A stretch of DNA of 64,000 bases from contig JAEWFD010000027.1 of NCBI GenBank assembly GCA_023388995.1, positions 1-64,000 on the forward strand, written 5' to 3'. Position 1 is the stretch's first letter. The number at the start of each line of letters is the position of its first letter. The stretch comes from Bacillota bacterium. Lineage in GTDB: Bacteria > Bacillota_I > Bacilli_A > Erysipelotrichales > Erysipelotrichaceae. The notes below the pieces were generated by a model. That model saw only the letters and a list, made by a program, of their open reading frames with translations, searched no databases and was not told the origin of the DNA. The position numbers and the translations under genes were made by a program. Positions 17,370 through 25,407 of this stretch are shown one piece after another.

Positions 17370-18974
17370 TTATAGTTGCGGACCAGCACCAACCAGTTCC
17401 TTCCCTATATCATTTCCTTCATATTTCCTGAAATTCGCTGCAAAGCGTTGTGCCAAGTCTTGGGCTCTCTGGTCCCACTCAGAAGCAGCTTGGTAGGTAT
17501 TCCGGGGATCTAGGATTGCTGAATCAACACATGCAAGCATACTTGGAATGGCAACGTGAAAATACGGTATCACCTTTGTTGGCACATCATTGATAGAACC
17601 ATCCAAAATGGCATTGATAATGGCACGGGTATCTTGAATGGAGATGCGTTTTCCGGTTCCATTCCAGCCTGTATTCACCAAATATGCCTTCGCTCCGCTT
17701 TCCTGCATCCGTTTTACCAGTTCTTCCGCATACCGGGTGGGATGCAGACCCAAAAACGCCTGGCCAAAGCATGCAGAAAAAGTAGGTGTCGGTTCTATAA
17801 TACCCCGTTCGGTACCGGCAAGTTTTGCTGTGAAGCCTGACAGAAAATAATATTGTGTTTGTTCCGGAGTTAAAATAGATACCGGCGGAAGAACACCGAA
17901 AGCATCTGCCGACAAAAAGATTACACTCTTGGCAGCTGGCGCTGCGGATAGCGGACGAACGATATTCTTGATATGGTCAAGAGGATACGATACCCGCGTG
18001 TTTTCTGTAACTTTTTTATCTGCGAAATCAATCTTGCCATCTGCATCCAAAGTAACATTTTCCAAAAGTGCATTTCTCTTAATTGCTTGGTAGATTTCCG
18101 GCTCTGATTCCTTGTCAAGATTAATCACTTTAGCATAGCATCCGCCTTCAAAGTTGAATATGCCTTTGTCATCCCAACCATGCTCATCATCGCCGATTAG
18201 CAGGCGTTTGGGATCAGTTGACAATGTCGTTTTCCCTGTTCCGGACAATCCAAAAAAGATTGCTGTATTCTCCCCCTTTAAATCGGTATTTGCTGAGCAA
18301 TGCATTGAAGCAATGCCTTTTAGTGGCAAGTAGTAGTTCATCATTGAGAACAAACCTTTTTTCATTTCACCGCCATACCAAGTGTTCACAATAACTTGCT
18401 CGCGAGTGGTTAAATTGAATAAAATACCTGTCTGTGAATGCAGACCTAATTCCTTGAAATTCGGTATCTTTGCTTTGGCAGCATTATATACAATAAAGTC
18501 AGGCTTGAACTGTTCCAATTCTTCAGCGGTAGGTCGGATAAACATGTTGGTAACAAAGTGAGCCTGCCAAGCGACCTCAACGATAAACCGAATTGCCATG
18601 CGCGTATCTTCATTTGCGCCGCAAAATGCATCTACCACAAACAGTCTTTGATTGGACAGTGCATTCAAGGCGATGGCTTTTACTGCGTCCCATGCTTTCT
18701 GGCTGGCCGGGTGATTGTCATTTTGATAGTCATCCGAAGTCCACCATACGGTATCTCTTGATGTATCATCCATAACAATGAATTTATCCTTAGGAGAACG
18801 CCCCGTGTAAATACCAGTCATTACATTTACCGCACTAAGTTCACTGACTTGGCCTTTTTCAAACTCTGTCAAGTTCATTTTTGTTTCTTCCTGAAACAAT
18901 ATCTCATAAGACGGATTGCGGATAATTTCTTTCACACCTATGATTCCATATTGGTTCAAATCAATATTTGACAT
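17370..18974 (-). CDS. pckA: Phosphoenolpyruvate carboxykinase (ATP)
   Basis: Interconverts oxaloacetate + ATP and PEP + CO2 + ADP in the cytoplasm. 534 residues, full length. The kinase P-loop GLSGTGKTTLS, the following metal-binding GDDEHGW, the N-terminal YTGRSPKDKF substrate loop and NTGWNGTGKRI are all intact. In anaerobes it can run toward oxaloacetate to gain ATP, or the other way for gluconeogenesis during citrate growth; the sequence does not decide. Monocistronic with its own terminator. Ribosome site GAGGG, somewhat far from the ATG. Confidence 0.97.
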   Translation of the reverse strand: MSNIDLNQYGIIGVKEIIRNPSYEILFQEETKMNLTEFEKGQVSELSAVNVMTGIYTGRSPKDKFIVMDDTSRDTVWWTSDDYQNDNHPASQKAWDAVKAIALNALSNQRLFVVDAFCGANEDTRMAIRFIVEVAWQAHFVTNMFIRPTAEELEQFKPDFIVYNAAKAKIPNFKELGLHSQTGILFNLTTREQVIVNTWYGGEMKKGLFSMMNYYLPLKGIASMHCSANTDLKGENTAIFFGLSGTGKTTLSTDPKRLLIGDDEHGWDDKGIFNFEGGCYAKVINLDKESEPEIYQAIKRNALLENVTLDADGKIDFADKKVTENTRVSYPLDHIKNIVRPLSAAPAAKSVIFLSADAFGVLPPVSILTPEQTQYYFLSGFTAKLAGTERGIIEPTPTFSACFGQAFLGLHPTRYAEELVKRMQESGAKAYLVNTGWNGTGKRISIQDTRAIINAILDGSINDVPTKVIPYFHVAIPSMLACVDSAILDPRNTYQAASEWDQRAQDLAQRFAANFRKYEGNDIGKELVGAGPQL

Positions 18975-19113
18975 TTTATGCAGCCCTCGATTCTTTTATA
19001 AAGTTTTATAATTGTGCAAATGCTCATTTATATTTTTATTATATTATTTAACAAAAGTCAAGCTTGTCCTATTGGTATATCATGCATACAATCCCTCAAA
19101 AATTCAGCTAATC

Positions 19114-19151
19114 AAAAAAGTAGTTATTTCCCTTAGCGGAGAAATAACTAC
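19114..19151 (-). terminator. Terminator after the 19.2-kb membrane protein gene
   Basis: Minus strand perfect 11-bp stem (GTAGTTATTTC / GAAATAACTAC) with a 10-base loop followed by six T. Confidence 0.88.
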
Positions 19152-19178
19152 CCTTATCTATAGCAGTTAATTTAGTTA

Positions 19179-19748
19179 TCAATTATCTTGATGCATCAAA
19201 TTTTTAAGAAAAGAAATTGACAGAAATTGATATAATAAAATAGCAATGGTGATACATAAGACATATTTTGACGTGTCATTTTTCAATGCAGAAACCATAG
19301 CTTCTATCGAATCACCCTCTATCAATATCATATTCATAAAATGAAAGATCGTGAGCATAGAGAATGATGCAATAAATAAATGATGAAAGTTTATCTTTGA
19401 GCAAAATACTAGACCAATGAAATATATAATTGCAAATATAGTAATTTCGGTCAAAAATATAGTAGATATAACTGGTTTATTCATTAAAAATGAAATAACA
19501 AAGAACATAGCGGTCATAAAATAGGCTTCCTTATGATGTTTTACCAAACTATTTTTTCTAGAATGAATGATCAAAGCAGCACAAATGGAACAACCTAAGA
19601 TCAGTAATAATATCAAAAATAGTTTCGTGTTGATCGATAGTATCTGTCCAAACATAGGAAGTGGCTGATAAAATAATTTAATTATCTTTACCAACGAAAA
19701 CAATAAGATATACACAATAATATTTAATATCCAAGTTTTATGTTTCAC
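19179..19748 (-). CDS. Six-helix membrane protein of unknown function
   Basis: 189 residues with about six hydrophobic segments (near residues 8-26, 41-62, 75-90, 95-115, 122-142, 160-182); I do not recognise a family. GTG start with a strong AAAGGAGG ribosome site. It follows the secreted-protein gene after 46 bp and has its own terminator, so the two probably form one transcription unit. Codon use is markedly AT-rich compared with the flanking pckA and dnaJ genes, suggesting acquired DNA. Export, immunity or membrane-sensor roles are all possible; none is shown. Confidence 0.75.
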   Translation of the reverse strand: MKHKTWILNIIVYILLFSLVKIIKLFYQPLPMFGQILSINTKLFLILLLILGCSICAALIIHSRKNSLVKHHKEAYFMTAMFFVISFLMNKPVISTIFLTEITIFAIIYFIGLVFCSKINFHHLFIASFSMLTIFHFMNMILIEGDSIEAMVSALKNDTSKYVLCITIAILLYQFLSISFLKNLMHQDN

Positions 19749-19794
19749 GAAACTATCCTCCTTTGCTCAGATATAGGCAATCAAATAAGAAAAA

Positions 19795-20361
19795 TTAGTC
19801 AGCACTAAGTTTTTTACCTGCGGAGTCTATTTTTACAGTAACTGTTTTGTACTCATTAAGGCCTGCAACGTTCTCCCGCTTAAATCTATAGGATCCTGAA
19901 GCCCAATGTTTTGATAAAATCCCCCCACCTGAACTTGTTGATGTTGATTCATTGGAAATAGTCCAGTTAGTATTGTAAAGAATTGTTCCAGACGGATCGC
20001 CATTCACATAGATTGTATCCGCCGCTTCATCCCAACAAAAAGTTGTATATACTCTTGCTTGCAAAGTCAAATTAGACTGAAAGTAATAACTCTCTGTTTT
20101 ATAAAATGTCGCGCATGTCAATGACTGTATAAGAGAAGGCTTAATATATGTCTTTCCTATAATAGTTTCAAGGCCATTTTTTTGTATTTCCTCGTCGATT
20201 TGATAGCCTAATTCTTTATCAAACGTAGTGTCAGCTGTGATTCCATATTTTGCTAAAAAAATGTTGTCTGCTGTTTTTGCTGAGACAGTATTGACAAATG
20301 TAGTTAGTGAAAGCAGTGCAGTAAGTAGTATTGCAGTCGATAGCTTAAGTGTCTTTTTCAT
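19795..20361 (-). CDS. Secreted protein of unknown function
   Basis: 188 residues. A clear signal peptide occupies residues 1-28 (MKKTLK, a hydrophobic stretch, then VSA before KTADN). The mature part is about 160 residues, rich in Thr, Ser and Tyr, with only two cysteines and no recognised catalytic motif; a Gly/Ser-rich stretch (STSTSSGGG) precedes the C-terminal beta-like segment SGSYRFKRENVAG. The ATG at 20361 has a GAGGAG ribosome site. It has its own consensus promoter and lies upstream of a membrane protein gene. The composition is AT-rich. Could be a secreted effector or bacteriocin-like protein, but I cannot name a family. Confidence 0.78.
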   Translation of the reverse strand: MKKTLKLSTAILLTALLSLTTFVNTVSAKTADNIFLAKYGITADTTFDKELGYQIDEEIQKNGLETIIGKTYIKPSLIQSLTCATFYKTESYYFQSNLTLQARVYTTFCWDEAADTIYVNGDPSGTILYNTNWTISNESTSTSSGGGILSKHWASGSYRFKRENVAGLNEYKTVTVKIDSAGKKLSAD

Positions 20362-20676
20362 AGGCTCCTCTTTCCGCCAAAAGGCAAATAACAAGGATAG
20401 ATCCACAACAATATAATAAATTATGTATTATTTAAAAATTTATTAGTTTTTTGATCCCCCTGTTTCATACAATATAGCACATTGATAAAATGTTGTCAAT
20501 CATTATATTAAATATCAGGTAGTGGTATTAATGCGTCTAATTGTAATCATCCACAATTACAGCTTGTTGAACAACAGAAGCATAGAACTGCACATAAATG
20601 CCTGTTTTATTCATTCATATTCTTTACAATTTACATAACTCATATTACATAAACAAGGGAAGTAAGTACTGTTAGA
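20362..20676. other. AT-rich intergenic region with one promoter
   Basis: Holds the promoter of the secreted-protein gene and about 110 bases of leader. Upstream of that promoter I see no gene, only AT-rich sequence with short imperfect repeats. Confidence 0.6.
20471..20499 (-). promoter_or_regulatory. Consensus SigA promoter of the secreted-protein gene
   Basis: Minus strand TTGACA (20494-20499), 17-bp spacer, TATATT (20471-20476). Such a strong core promoter suggests high or regulated expression. Confidence 0.75.
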
Positions 20677-20704
20677 CAAAAAAGTCAGCCCTAATCAGGC
20701 TGAC
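20677..20704 (-). terminator. Terminator after dnaJ
   Basis: Minus strand GTCAGCC / GGGCTGAC stem, TGATTA loop, six T. Confidence 0.9.
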
Positions 20705-20708
20705 CGCA

Positions 20709-21821
20709 CTATGACTTAAACGTTTTCTTAAACTTCTCAAAGAAAGACATTCCGCTCTTCTTTTCTGCAAGCCGCAGCTTTTCATAGAGATCACGCTCTT
20801 CTTTGGATAGTTTTTGGTTGATCTTTACGTCGATATGCACATATTCATCACCGGTTGCACCACCGCGAAGGTCTTTCACTCCTTTTCCTTTGATGCGGAA
20901 TTTCTGACCATGCTGAGTGCCTTCCGGAATCGTAACTTCCACATCACCGTACGGTGTTGGAATATCCATCTTGCAGCCTAAAGTCGCATCGGTGATCGAT
21001 AAAGGAATTGTGATATGAATATCTTTGCCATCACGCAGGAAATGTTCATGCTTACGGACATTGATTTCAATGAACAGATCGCCGTTGGTGCCGCCATTGA
21101 ATCCTCGCTCTCCTTTGCCGGAGATGCGCAGTTGCTGACCGGTTTGAATGCCAGCCGGAATCTTCACTTCTACTTTGACTTTCTTGCGAATATAGCCATC
21201 ACCATGACAATTCTTGCATTTATTTTTAATTTCCTTACCCGTGCCATTACATTCCGGACAGGTGCTGGTATTCATCATTGTACCAAATGGAGTTCTTGTT
21301 TGTGTCTGAATTGTACCTCTGCCGCTGCATCGGGAACATGTATGAATATCATCTTTGCTGTATGCACCGCTGCCGTGGCAATCCGTACATTGCTCATCCA
21401 GATCAATCGTAATTTCTGTATTCTTTCCGAAGATGGCATCCATAAATTCGATCGTCATCTGCATGAAGCGGTCATCCCCTTTGCGTGGACCGGAACGGGA
21501 AGTTCTGGCAGAACCGCCGAAACCGCCCCCAAAGAAAGAACCGAAAATATCATTTAAGTCTTCAAATCCCCCGCCAAATCCACCAAAACCCTGCGCCCCA
21601 TCCATGCCGGCATGACCGAATTGATCATATGTGGCACGCTTTTGATTATCAGACAGCGTTTCATATGCTTCTTGCACTTCTTTGAACTTCTCATCAGCAC
21701 CAGCTTCTTTATTTACATCAGGATGGTACTTTTTAGCCAAATTGCGATATGCCTTTTTGATATCTGCATCATTAGCCGTTTTTGGTACCCCAAGTACCTC
21801 ATAAAAATCCCGTTTCGCCAT
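20709..21821 (-). CDS. dnaJ: Chaperone protein DnaJ
   Basis: Hsp40 co-chaperone of 370 residues. J domain at residues 1-70 with the HPD tripeptide (HPDVNKEAG), a Gly/Phe-rich linker with FGGFGGGF, then a zinc domain with four CxxCxGxG repeats (CTDCHGSG, CSRCSGRG, CPECNGTG, CKNCHGDG) and the C-terminal substrate domains. It stimulates DnaK ATPase and delivers substrates. Fourth gene of hrcA-grpE-dnaK-dnaJ; a short hairpin stands between it and dnaK. Confidence 0.98.
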   Translation of the reverse strand: MAKRDFYEVLGVPKTANDADIKKAYRNLAKKYHPDVNKEAGADEKFKEVQEAYETLSDNQKRATYDQFGHAGMDGAQGFGGFGGGFEDLNDIFGSFFGGGFGGSARTSRSGPRKGDDRFMQMTIEFMDAIFGKNTEITIDLDEQCTDCHGSGAYSKDDIHTCSRCSGRGTIQTQTRTPFGTMMNTSTCPECNGTGKEIKNKCKNCHGDGYIRKKVKVEVKIPAGIQTGQQLRISGKGERGFNGGTNGDLFIEINVRKHEHFLRDGKDIHITIPLSITDATLGCKMDIPTPYGDVEVTIPEGTQHGQKFRIKGKGVKDLRGGATGDEYVHIDVKINQKLSKEERDLYEKLRLAEKKSGMSFFEKFKKTFKS

Positions 21822-21836
21822 TCTCTATCCTCCTTA

Positions 21837-21859
21837 CAAAAGCCTAGGATGACCTAGGC
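21837..21859 (-). terminator. Intercistronic hairpin between dnaK and dnaJ
   Basis: Perfect 7-bp stem GCCTAGG / CCTAGGC with a TCAT loop followed by only four T on the minus strand. Probably a partial terminator or RNA-processing element that lowers dnaJ relative to dnaK. Confidence 0.5.
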
Positions 21860-21867
21860 ACTTGCGA

Positions 21868-23667
21868 TTACTGTTTTTCTTCAAAATCTGCATCAACAAC
21901 ATTATCGTCATGGGATGCAGAACCCTCTTGCTGAGAAGCTTGCTGCTGATACATTTGAGCAGACATTTCATGGGCCGCCTTTTCCAGCAATTCCAATTTT
22001 GCCTTCAAATTTTCCATATCATTTTGATTCAATGCTTCCTGCAATTCATCACGAAGTTTTGTAACTTCTTCTTTTTGGTTGGCATCAATCTTGTCACCCA
22101 TTTCATTCATGGAATGATTGATTTGGTGGATGAACTGCTCAGCCTTATTGCGAAGTTCAACTTCTTCTTTGCGCTTTTCATCTTCCGCCTTGTGTGATTC
22201 TGCATCTTGCACCATGCGTTCGATTTCTTCTTTATTTAATCCGGAAGAGTTTTGAATGGTAATCGATTGTGATTTTCCTGTTCCTTTATCTTTTGCAGAT
22301 ACGTGAACAATACCATTGACGTCGATATCAAATGTAACCTCAATTTGCGGAATTCCTCTAGGAGCCGGTGCAATGCCATCCAACTTGAAGTTTCCAAGCG
22401 TCTTGTTGTCGTTTGCCATTGGGCGTTCTCCTTGCAAGACATGGATATCTACAGCAGGCTGGTTGTCCGCAGCAGTTGAGAATACTTGTGATTTGCTGGT
22501 TGGGATAGTAGTATTGCGAGTAATCAGCGCAGTCATAACACCGCCTAAAGTTTCAATACCCAGCGACAATGGGGTTACGTCAAGCAGCAAGACATCTTTG
22601 ACATCTCCTGCGATGACACCACCCTGAATCGCAGCACCCATCGCTACGACTTCATCCGGGTTTACTGATTTGTTTGGCTCTTTTCCTAATTCATGACGGA
22701 CAGCGTCTTGTACTGCCGGAATCCGCGTAGAACCACCGACTAGCAATACCTGGTGAATGTCATTCTTTGTCAAGCCGGAATCTTTTAATGCCTGACGTAC
22801 TGGAACAATGGTACGTTCTACCAACTTCTTAGTCATTTCATCAAATTTAGCTCTTGTCAAGGTTGCTTCAAAGTGCAATGGACCATTTGCTCCAGCTGAG
22901 ATGAACGGCAAGCTGATTTGTGTTTGCAAGATGCCGGAAAGGTCTTTCTTTGCCTTTTCAGCTGCTTCTTTCATCCGTTGCATCGCCATTTTGTCAGAAG
23001 TCAAATCAATGCCGTTTTCCTTTTTAAACTCCGCAACCATCCAATCTACTACGATATTGTCGAAGTCGTCACCACCCAAGCGGTTGTCCCCGGCAGTTGC
23101 CAATACTTCAAATGTACCATCTGCCAAATCCAGGATCGAAACGTCGAATGTTCCGCCTCCAAGGTCATAGACAAGCACACGTTGTTCTTTGTCTGTTTTA
23201 TCAATACCGAATGCCAAAGCAGCGGCTGTTGGTTCATTGATGATGCGTTCAACAGTCAGGCCGGCAATGGTACCAGCATCTTTTGTTGCTTGTCTTTGAG
23301 CATCATTGAAATATGCCGGAACCGTGATAACTGCACGGGTAATTGGTTCGCCTACATATCCTTCGGCATATGTTTTCAAATACTGCAGGATCATAGCACT
23401 TACTTCTTGCGGTGTGTAATCCTTATTTTCTGCATGTACTTTTTGATTGGAACCCATCAATCTCTTTACGGAGATGATGCTGTCTTTGTTAGTTACAACT
23501 TGCCGTTTTGCAGCGTCTCCAACGATCCGTTCACCATTTTTGAATGACACAACAGATGGTGTTGTACGATTCCCTTCGGGATTGGGAATAACATTTACTT
23601 CTCCATTCTCCATAATCGCAACACAGGAATTGGTTGTACCTAAGTCAATACCGATAATTTTACTCAT
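21868..23667 (-). CDS. dnaK: Chaperone protein DnaK (Hsp70)
   Basis: ATP-dependent folding chaperone of 599 residues. The N-terminal ATPase signatures IGIDLGTTNSCVA, VYDLGGGTFDVSILD and VLLVGGSTRIPAVQ, the linker region and a C-terminal lid ending in an acidic tail (DDNVVDADFEEKQ) are all intact. Fourteen bases downstream of grpE and in the CIRCE-controlled operon. Confidence 0.99.
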   Translation of the reverse strand: MSKIIGIDLGTTNSCVAIMENGEVNVIPNPEGNRTTPSVVSFKNGERIVGDAAKRQVVTNKDSIISVKRLMGSNQKVHAENKDYTPQEVSAMILQYLKTYAEGYVGEPITRAVITVPAYFNDAQRQATKDAGTIAGLTVERIINEPTAAALAFGIDKTDKEQRVLVYDLGGGTFDVSILDLADGTFEVLATAGDNRLGGDDFDNIVVDWMVAEFKKENGIDLTSDKMAMQRMKEAAEKAKKDLSGILQTQISLPFISAGANGPLHFEATLTRAKFDEMTKKLVERTIVPVRQALKDSGLTKNDIHQVLLVGGSTRIPAVQDAVRHELGKEPNKSVNPDEVVAMGAAIQGGVIAGDVKDVLLLDVTPLSLGIETLGGVMTALITRNTTIPTSKSQVFSTAADNQPAVDIHVLQGERPMANDNKTLGNFKLDGIAPAPRGIPQIEVTFDIDVNGIVHVSAKDKGTGKSQSITIQNSSGLNKEEIERMVQDAESHKAEDEKRKEEVELRNKAEQFIHQINHSMNEMGDKIDANQKEEVTKLRDELQEALNQNDMENLKAKLELLEKAAHEMSAQMYQQQASQQEGSASHDDNVVDADFEEKQ

Positions 23668-23681
23668 GTTAGATTTCCTCC

Positions 23682-24230
23682 TTATTCGCTAACCTTAACC
23701 ATACTTGCACGTATGACACGATCTTTTAATTTATATCCTTTTTGCAGTTCTTGCAAAATCATGCCTTCTTTGACTCCGTCCACTTTCTCGACCATAATGG
23801 CATGGTGGAAATTAGGATCAAATGGCTGATCTTTCGTTTCAATGGCTTCAACGCCTTCTTTATGCAGAGCACTCATAAACTGCTCATAAATCATTTCATA
23901 ACCTCTGGCATATGCTTTCGTTGCTTCATCTGTAATTTCTTGTGCCAAAGCCCGTTCGAAATTGTCAATGGCCGGCAAGATCTCCAGCACAAAGCTTTGA
24001 ATGCGATATTTCATGTTCACATCATAATCCATTTGCAACCGTTTTTTGCGGTTTTCAGCATCTGCAAAGGCCTTGAAATAGTCATTCTTAGCAGCTGCCA
24101 GCTGCTCTTTCAAGGATTCAACTTCACTTTGCAGGCTTTGCGTTGCATGATCATCACAGCAAGATTCTGTTTCCGCAATTGGTGTCTCTTTTATTTCCTC
24201 TGCTGTTTCATGCAATTTTTCTTCATTCAT
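23682..24230 (-). CDS. grpE: Nucleotide exchange factor GrpE
   Basis: Releases ADP from DnaK. 182 residues: an acidic N-terminal tail, a long coiled coil (about residues 30-90, with LKEQLAAAKNDYFKAFAD) and the C-terminal beta domain with VEAIETKDQPFDPNFHHAIM. The start at 24230 overlaps the end of hrcA and has a GGAG site; earlier in-frame ATG codons lie inside hrcA and are less likely. Confidence 0.96.
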   Translation of the reverse strand: MNEEKLHETAEEIKETPIAETESCCDDHATQSLQSEVESLKEQLAAAKNDYFKAFADAENRKKRLQMDYDVNMKYRIQSFVLEILPAIDNFERALAQEITDEATKAYARGYEMIYEQFMSALHKEGVEAIETKDQPFDPNFHHAIMVEKVDGVKEGMILQELQKGYKLKDRVIRASMVKVSE

Positions 24231-25260
24231 TTTTACGTTCTCCTTCTTCCTCATCGTCGTCCATAAAAAGTGACTCAATGGTTGATGTCATATATTCCAT
24301 CATGGAAACAACCTTGTCATAATTCATTCGTGTTGGCCCTACAACCATCAGTTTGCCTTCTTCTTGATTGCGAATGCGAAATTTCGATGTCACGACGCTC
24401 ACATCATCCAGCAAAAGCACATCATTGCCAATGTGAACATTGACACCATCTTCGTCTGTCTTGATCTGCCGCCAAACACTGTTGTTCTCCATGAGTACCA
24501 TCAGCCGCCGCAACTTCTCAATGTCAGAAAACTCAGGCTGATACAGCATGTTGTTCTTACCACTGAAATATACGTTATCCGCTGTAAATCGGACAAAGGC
24601 ATTCACAAATGCCTGAAACAGTGCTTCTGACTGCTTTACCTTACTTGCCAGCAACGGACGAATGGTATTCATTTTATCTACAATCAGACCGATCGGAGTT
24701 CCAAACAAGCTGTTATTCAAGATATCACAGCAGACTTGCATATCCTCTAAGGTAATCAATTCTTCGAATTGAAACATCTTATTCTCGGTGTGTCCTTCAT
24801 TGGTAATAAAGACCGCTACAGCGCTTTGATCCGTAATCGGAAACAACTTGATATGCTGCAGTGTCTGCTTCGAAGCATCCGGACCTAAGACAACACTGGT
24901 GAGGTTGGTCATGTGTGATAAAATTTCACAACACTGACGTATCACTTCATCTATTTCCAAATTTCGCTTATCGAATACTTGTTGCAATGCCAATTTACTT
25001 TCGTCATCAATCCTTTTTTCCATTAGGTGGTCCACATAGTAGCGATATCCCTTACTGCTGGGAATCCGTCCACTTGAGGTATGGGTCTTTTCAAGCAAGC
25101 CAAGTTCTTCCAAATCTGCCATATCATTGCGAATCGTAGCCGATGAATACGGACGATCCAGCGAATTCATAATAGCTTTTGATCCAACCGGTTCGGCAGT
25201 ACGAACAAATTCATCTACGATTAATTTAAGGATTTCAGTTTGTCGTTGACTTAGCCTCAT
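24223..25260 (-). CDS. hrcA: Heat-inducible transcription repressor HrcA
   Basis: Repressor of class I heat-shock genes; binds CIRCE and is kept active by GroEL in characterised species. About 345 residues with an N-terminal winged helix (MRLSQRQTEILKLIVDEF ... SSATIRNDMADLEELGLL) and the GRIPSSKGYRYYVD segment typical of HrcA. AAGGAGG precedes adjacent GTG (25263) and ATG (25260) codons; the ATG is better spaced. First gene of the operon it represses; two CIRCE-like elements lie upstream. Confidence 0.96.
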   Translation of the reverse strand: MRLSQRQTEILKLIVDEFVRTAEPVGSKAIMNSLDRPYSSATIRNDMADLEELGLLEKTHTSSGRIPSSKGYRYYVDHLMEKRIDDESKLALQQVFDKRNLEIDEVIRQCCEILSHMTNLTSVVLGPDASKQTLQHIKLFPITDQSAVAVFITNEGHTENKMFQFEELITLEDMQVCCDILNNSLFGTPIGLIVDKMNTIRPLLASKVKQSEALFQAFVNAFVRFTADNVYFSGKNNMLYQPEFSDIEKLRRLMVLMENNSVWRQIKTDEDGVNVHIGNDVLLLDDVSVVTSKFRIRNQEEGKLMVVGPTRMNYDKVVSMMEYMTSTIESLFMDDDEEEGERKNE

Positions 25261-25273
25261 CACTGGGACCTCC

Positions 25274-25300
25274 TTAGCACTCCTCTATTCGGTTTGCTAA
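25274..25300. promoter_or_regulatory. CIRCE operator, proximal copy
   Basis: TTAGCACTC-N9-GTTTGCTAA: left arm perfect, right arm seven of nine matches to the CIRCE consensus. It lies between the promoter and the hrcA ribosome site, the classic position for HrcA repression. Confidence 0.9.
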
Positions 25301-25304
25301 AACT

Positions 25305-25333
25305 ATTATATGTACCTTGATTAGCAATGTCAA
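25305..25333 (-). promoter_or_regulatory. Consensus SigA promoter of the hrcA operon
   Basis: Minus strand TTGACA (25328-25333), 17-bp spacer, TATAAT (25305-25310): a perfect core promoter. Its -35 box overlaps the distal CIRCE copy and the proximal copy covers the transcription start region. Confidence 0.92.
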
Positions 25334-25347
25334 GAATAAAGTGCTAA
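25321..25347. promoter_or_regulatory. CIRCE-like operator, distal copy
   Basis: TTAGCAATG-N9-AAGTGCTAA: seven of nine and eight of nine matches in the arms with the exact nine-base spacing. Starts 47 bp from the proximal copy, on the other side of the promoter. Confidence 0.78.
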
Positions 25348-25383
25348 CATTCCATATTTTTTACCAAAATCTGCACCGCCAAG

Positions 25384-25403
25384 AAAAAAGACCCGCAGGT
25401 CTT
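25384..25403 (-). terminator. Terminator after hcp
   Basis: Minus strand AAGACC-TGCG-GGTCTT stem followed by six T, the last two stem bases included. Confidence 0.82.
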
Positions 25404-25407
25404 AGTT

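Noticed and set aside
22918..23547. Long plus-strand open frame of about 209 codons inside dnaK
   Set aside because: It is antisense to the highly conserved ATPase domain; such mirror frames are common opposite biased codon use.
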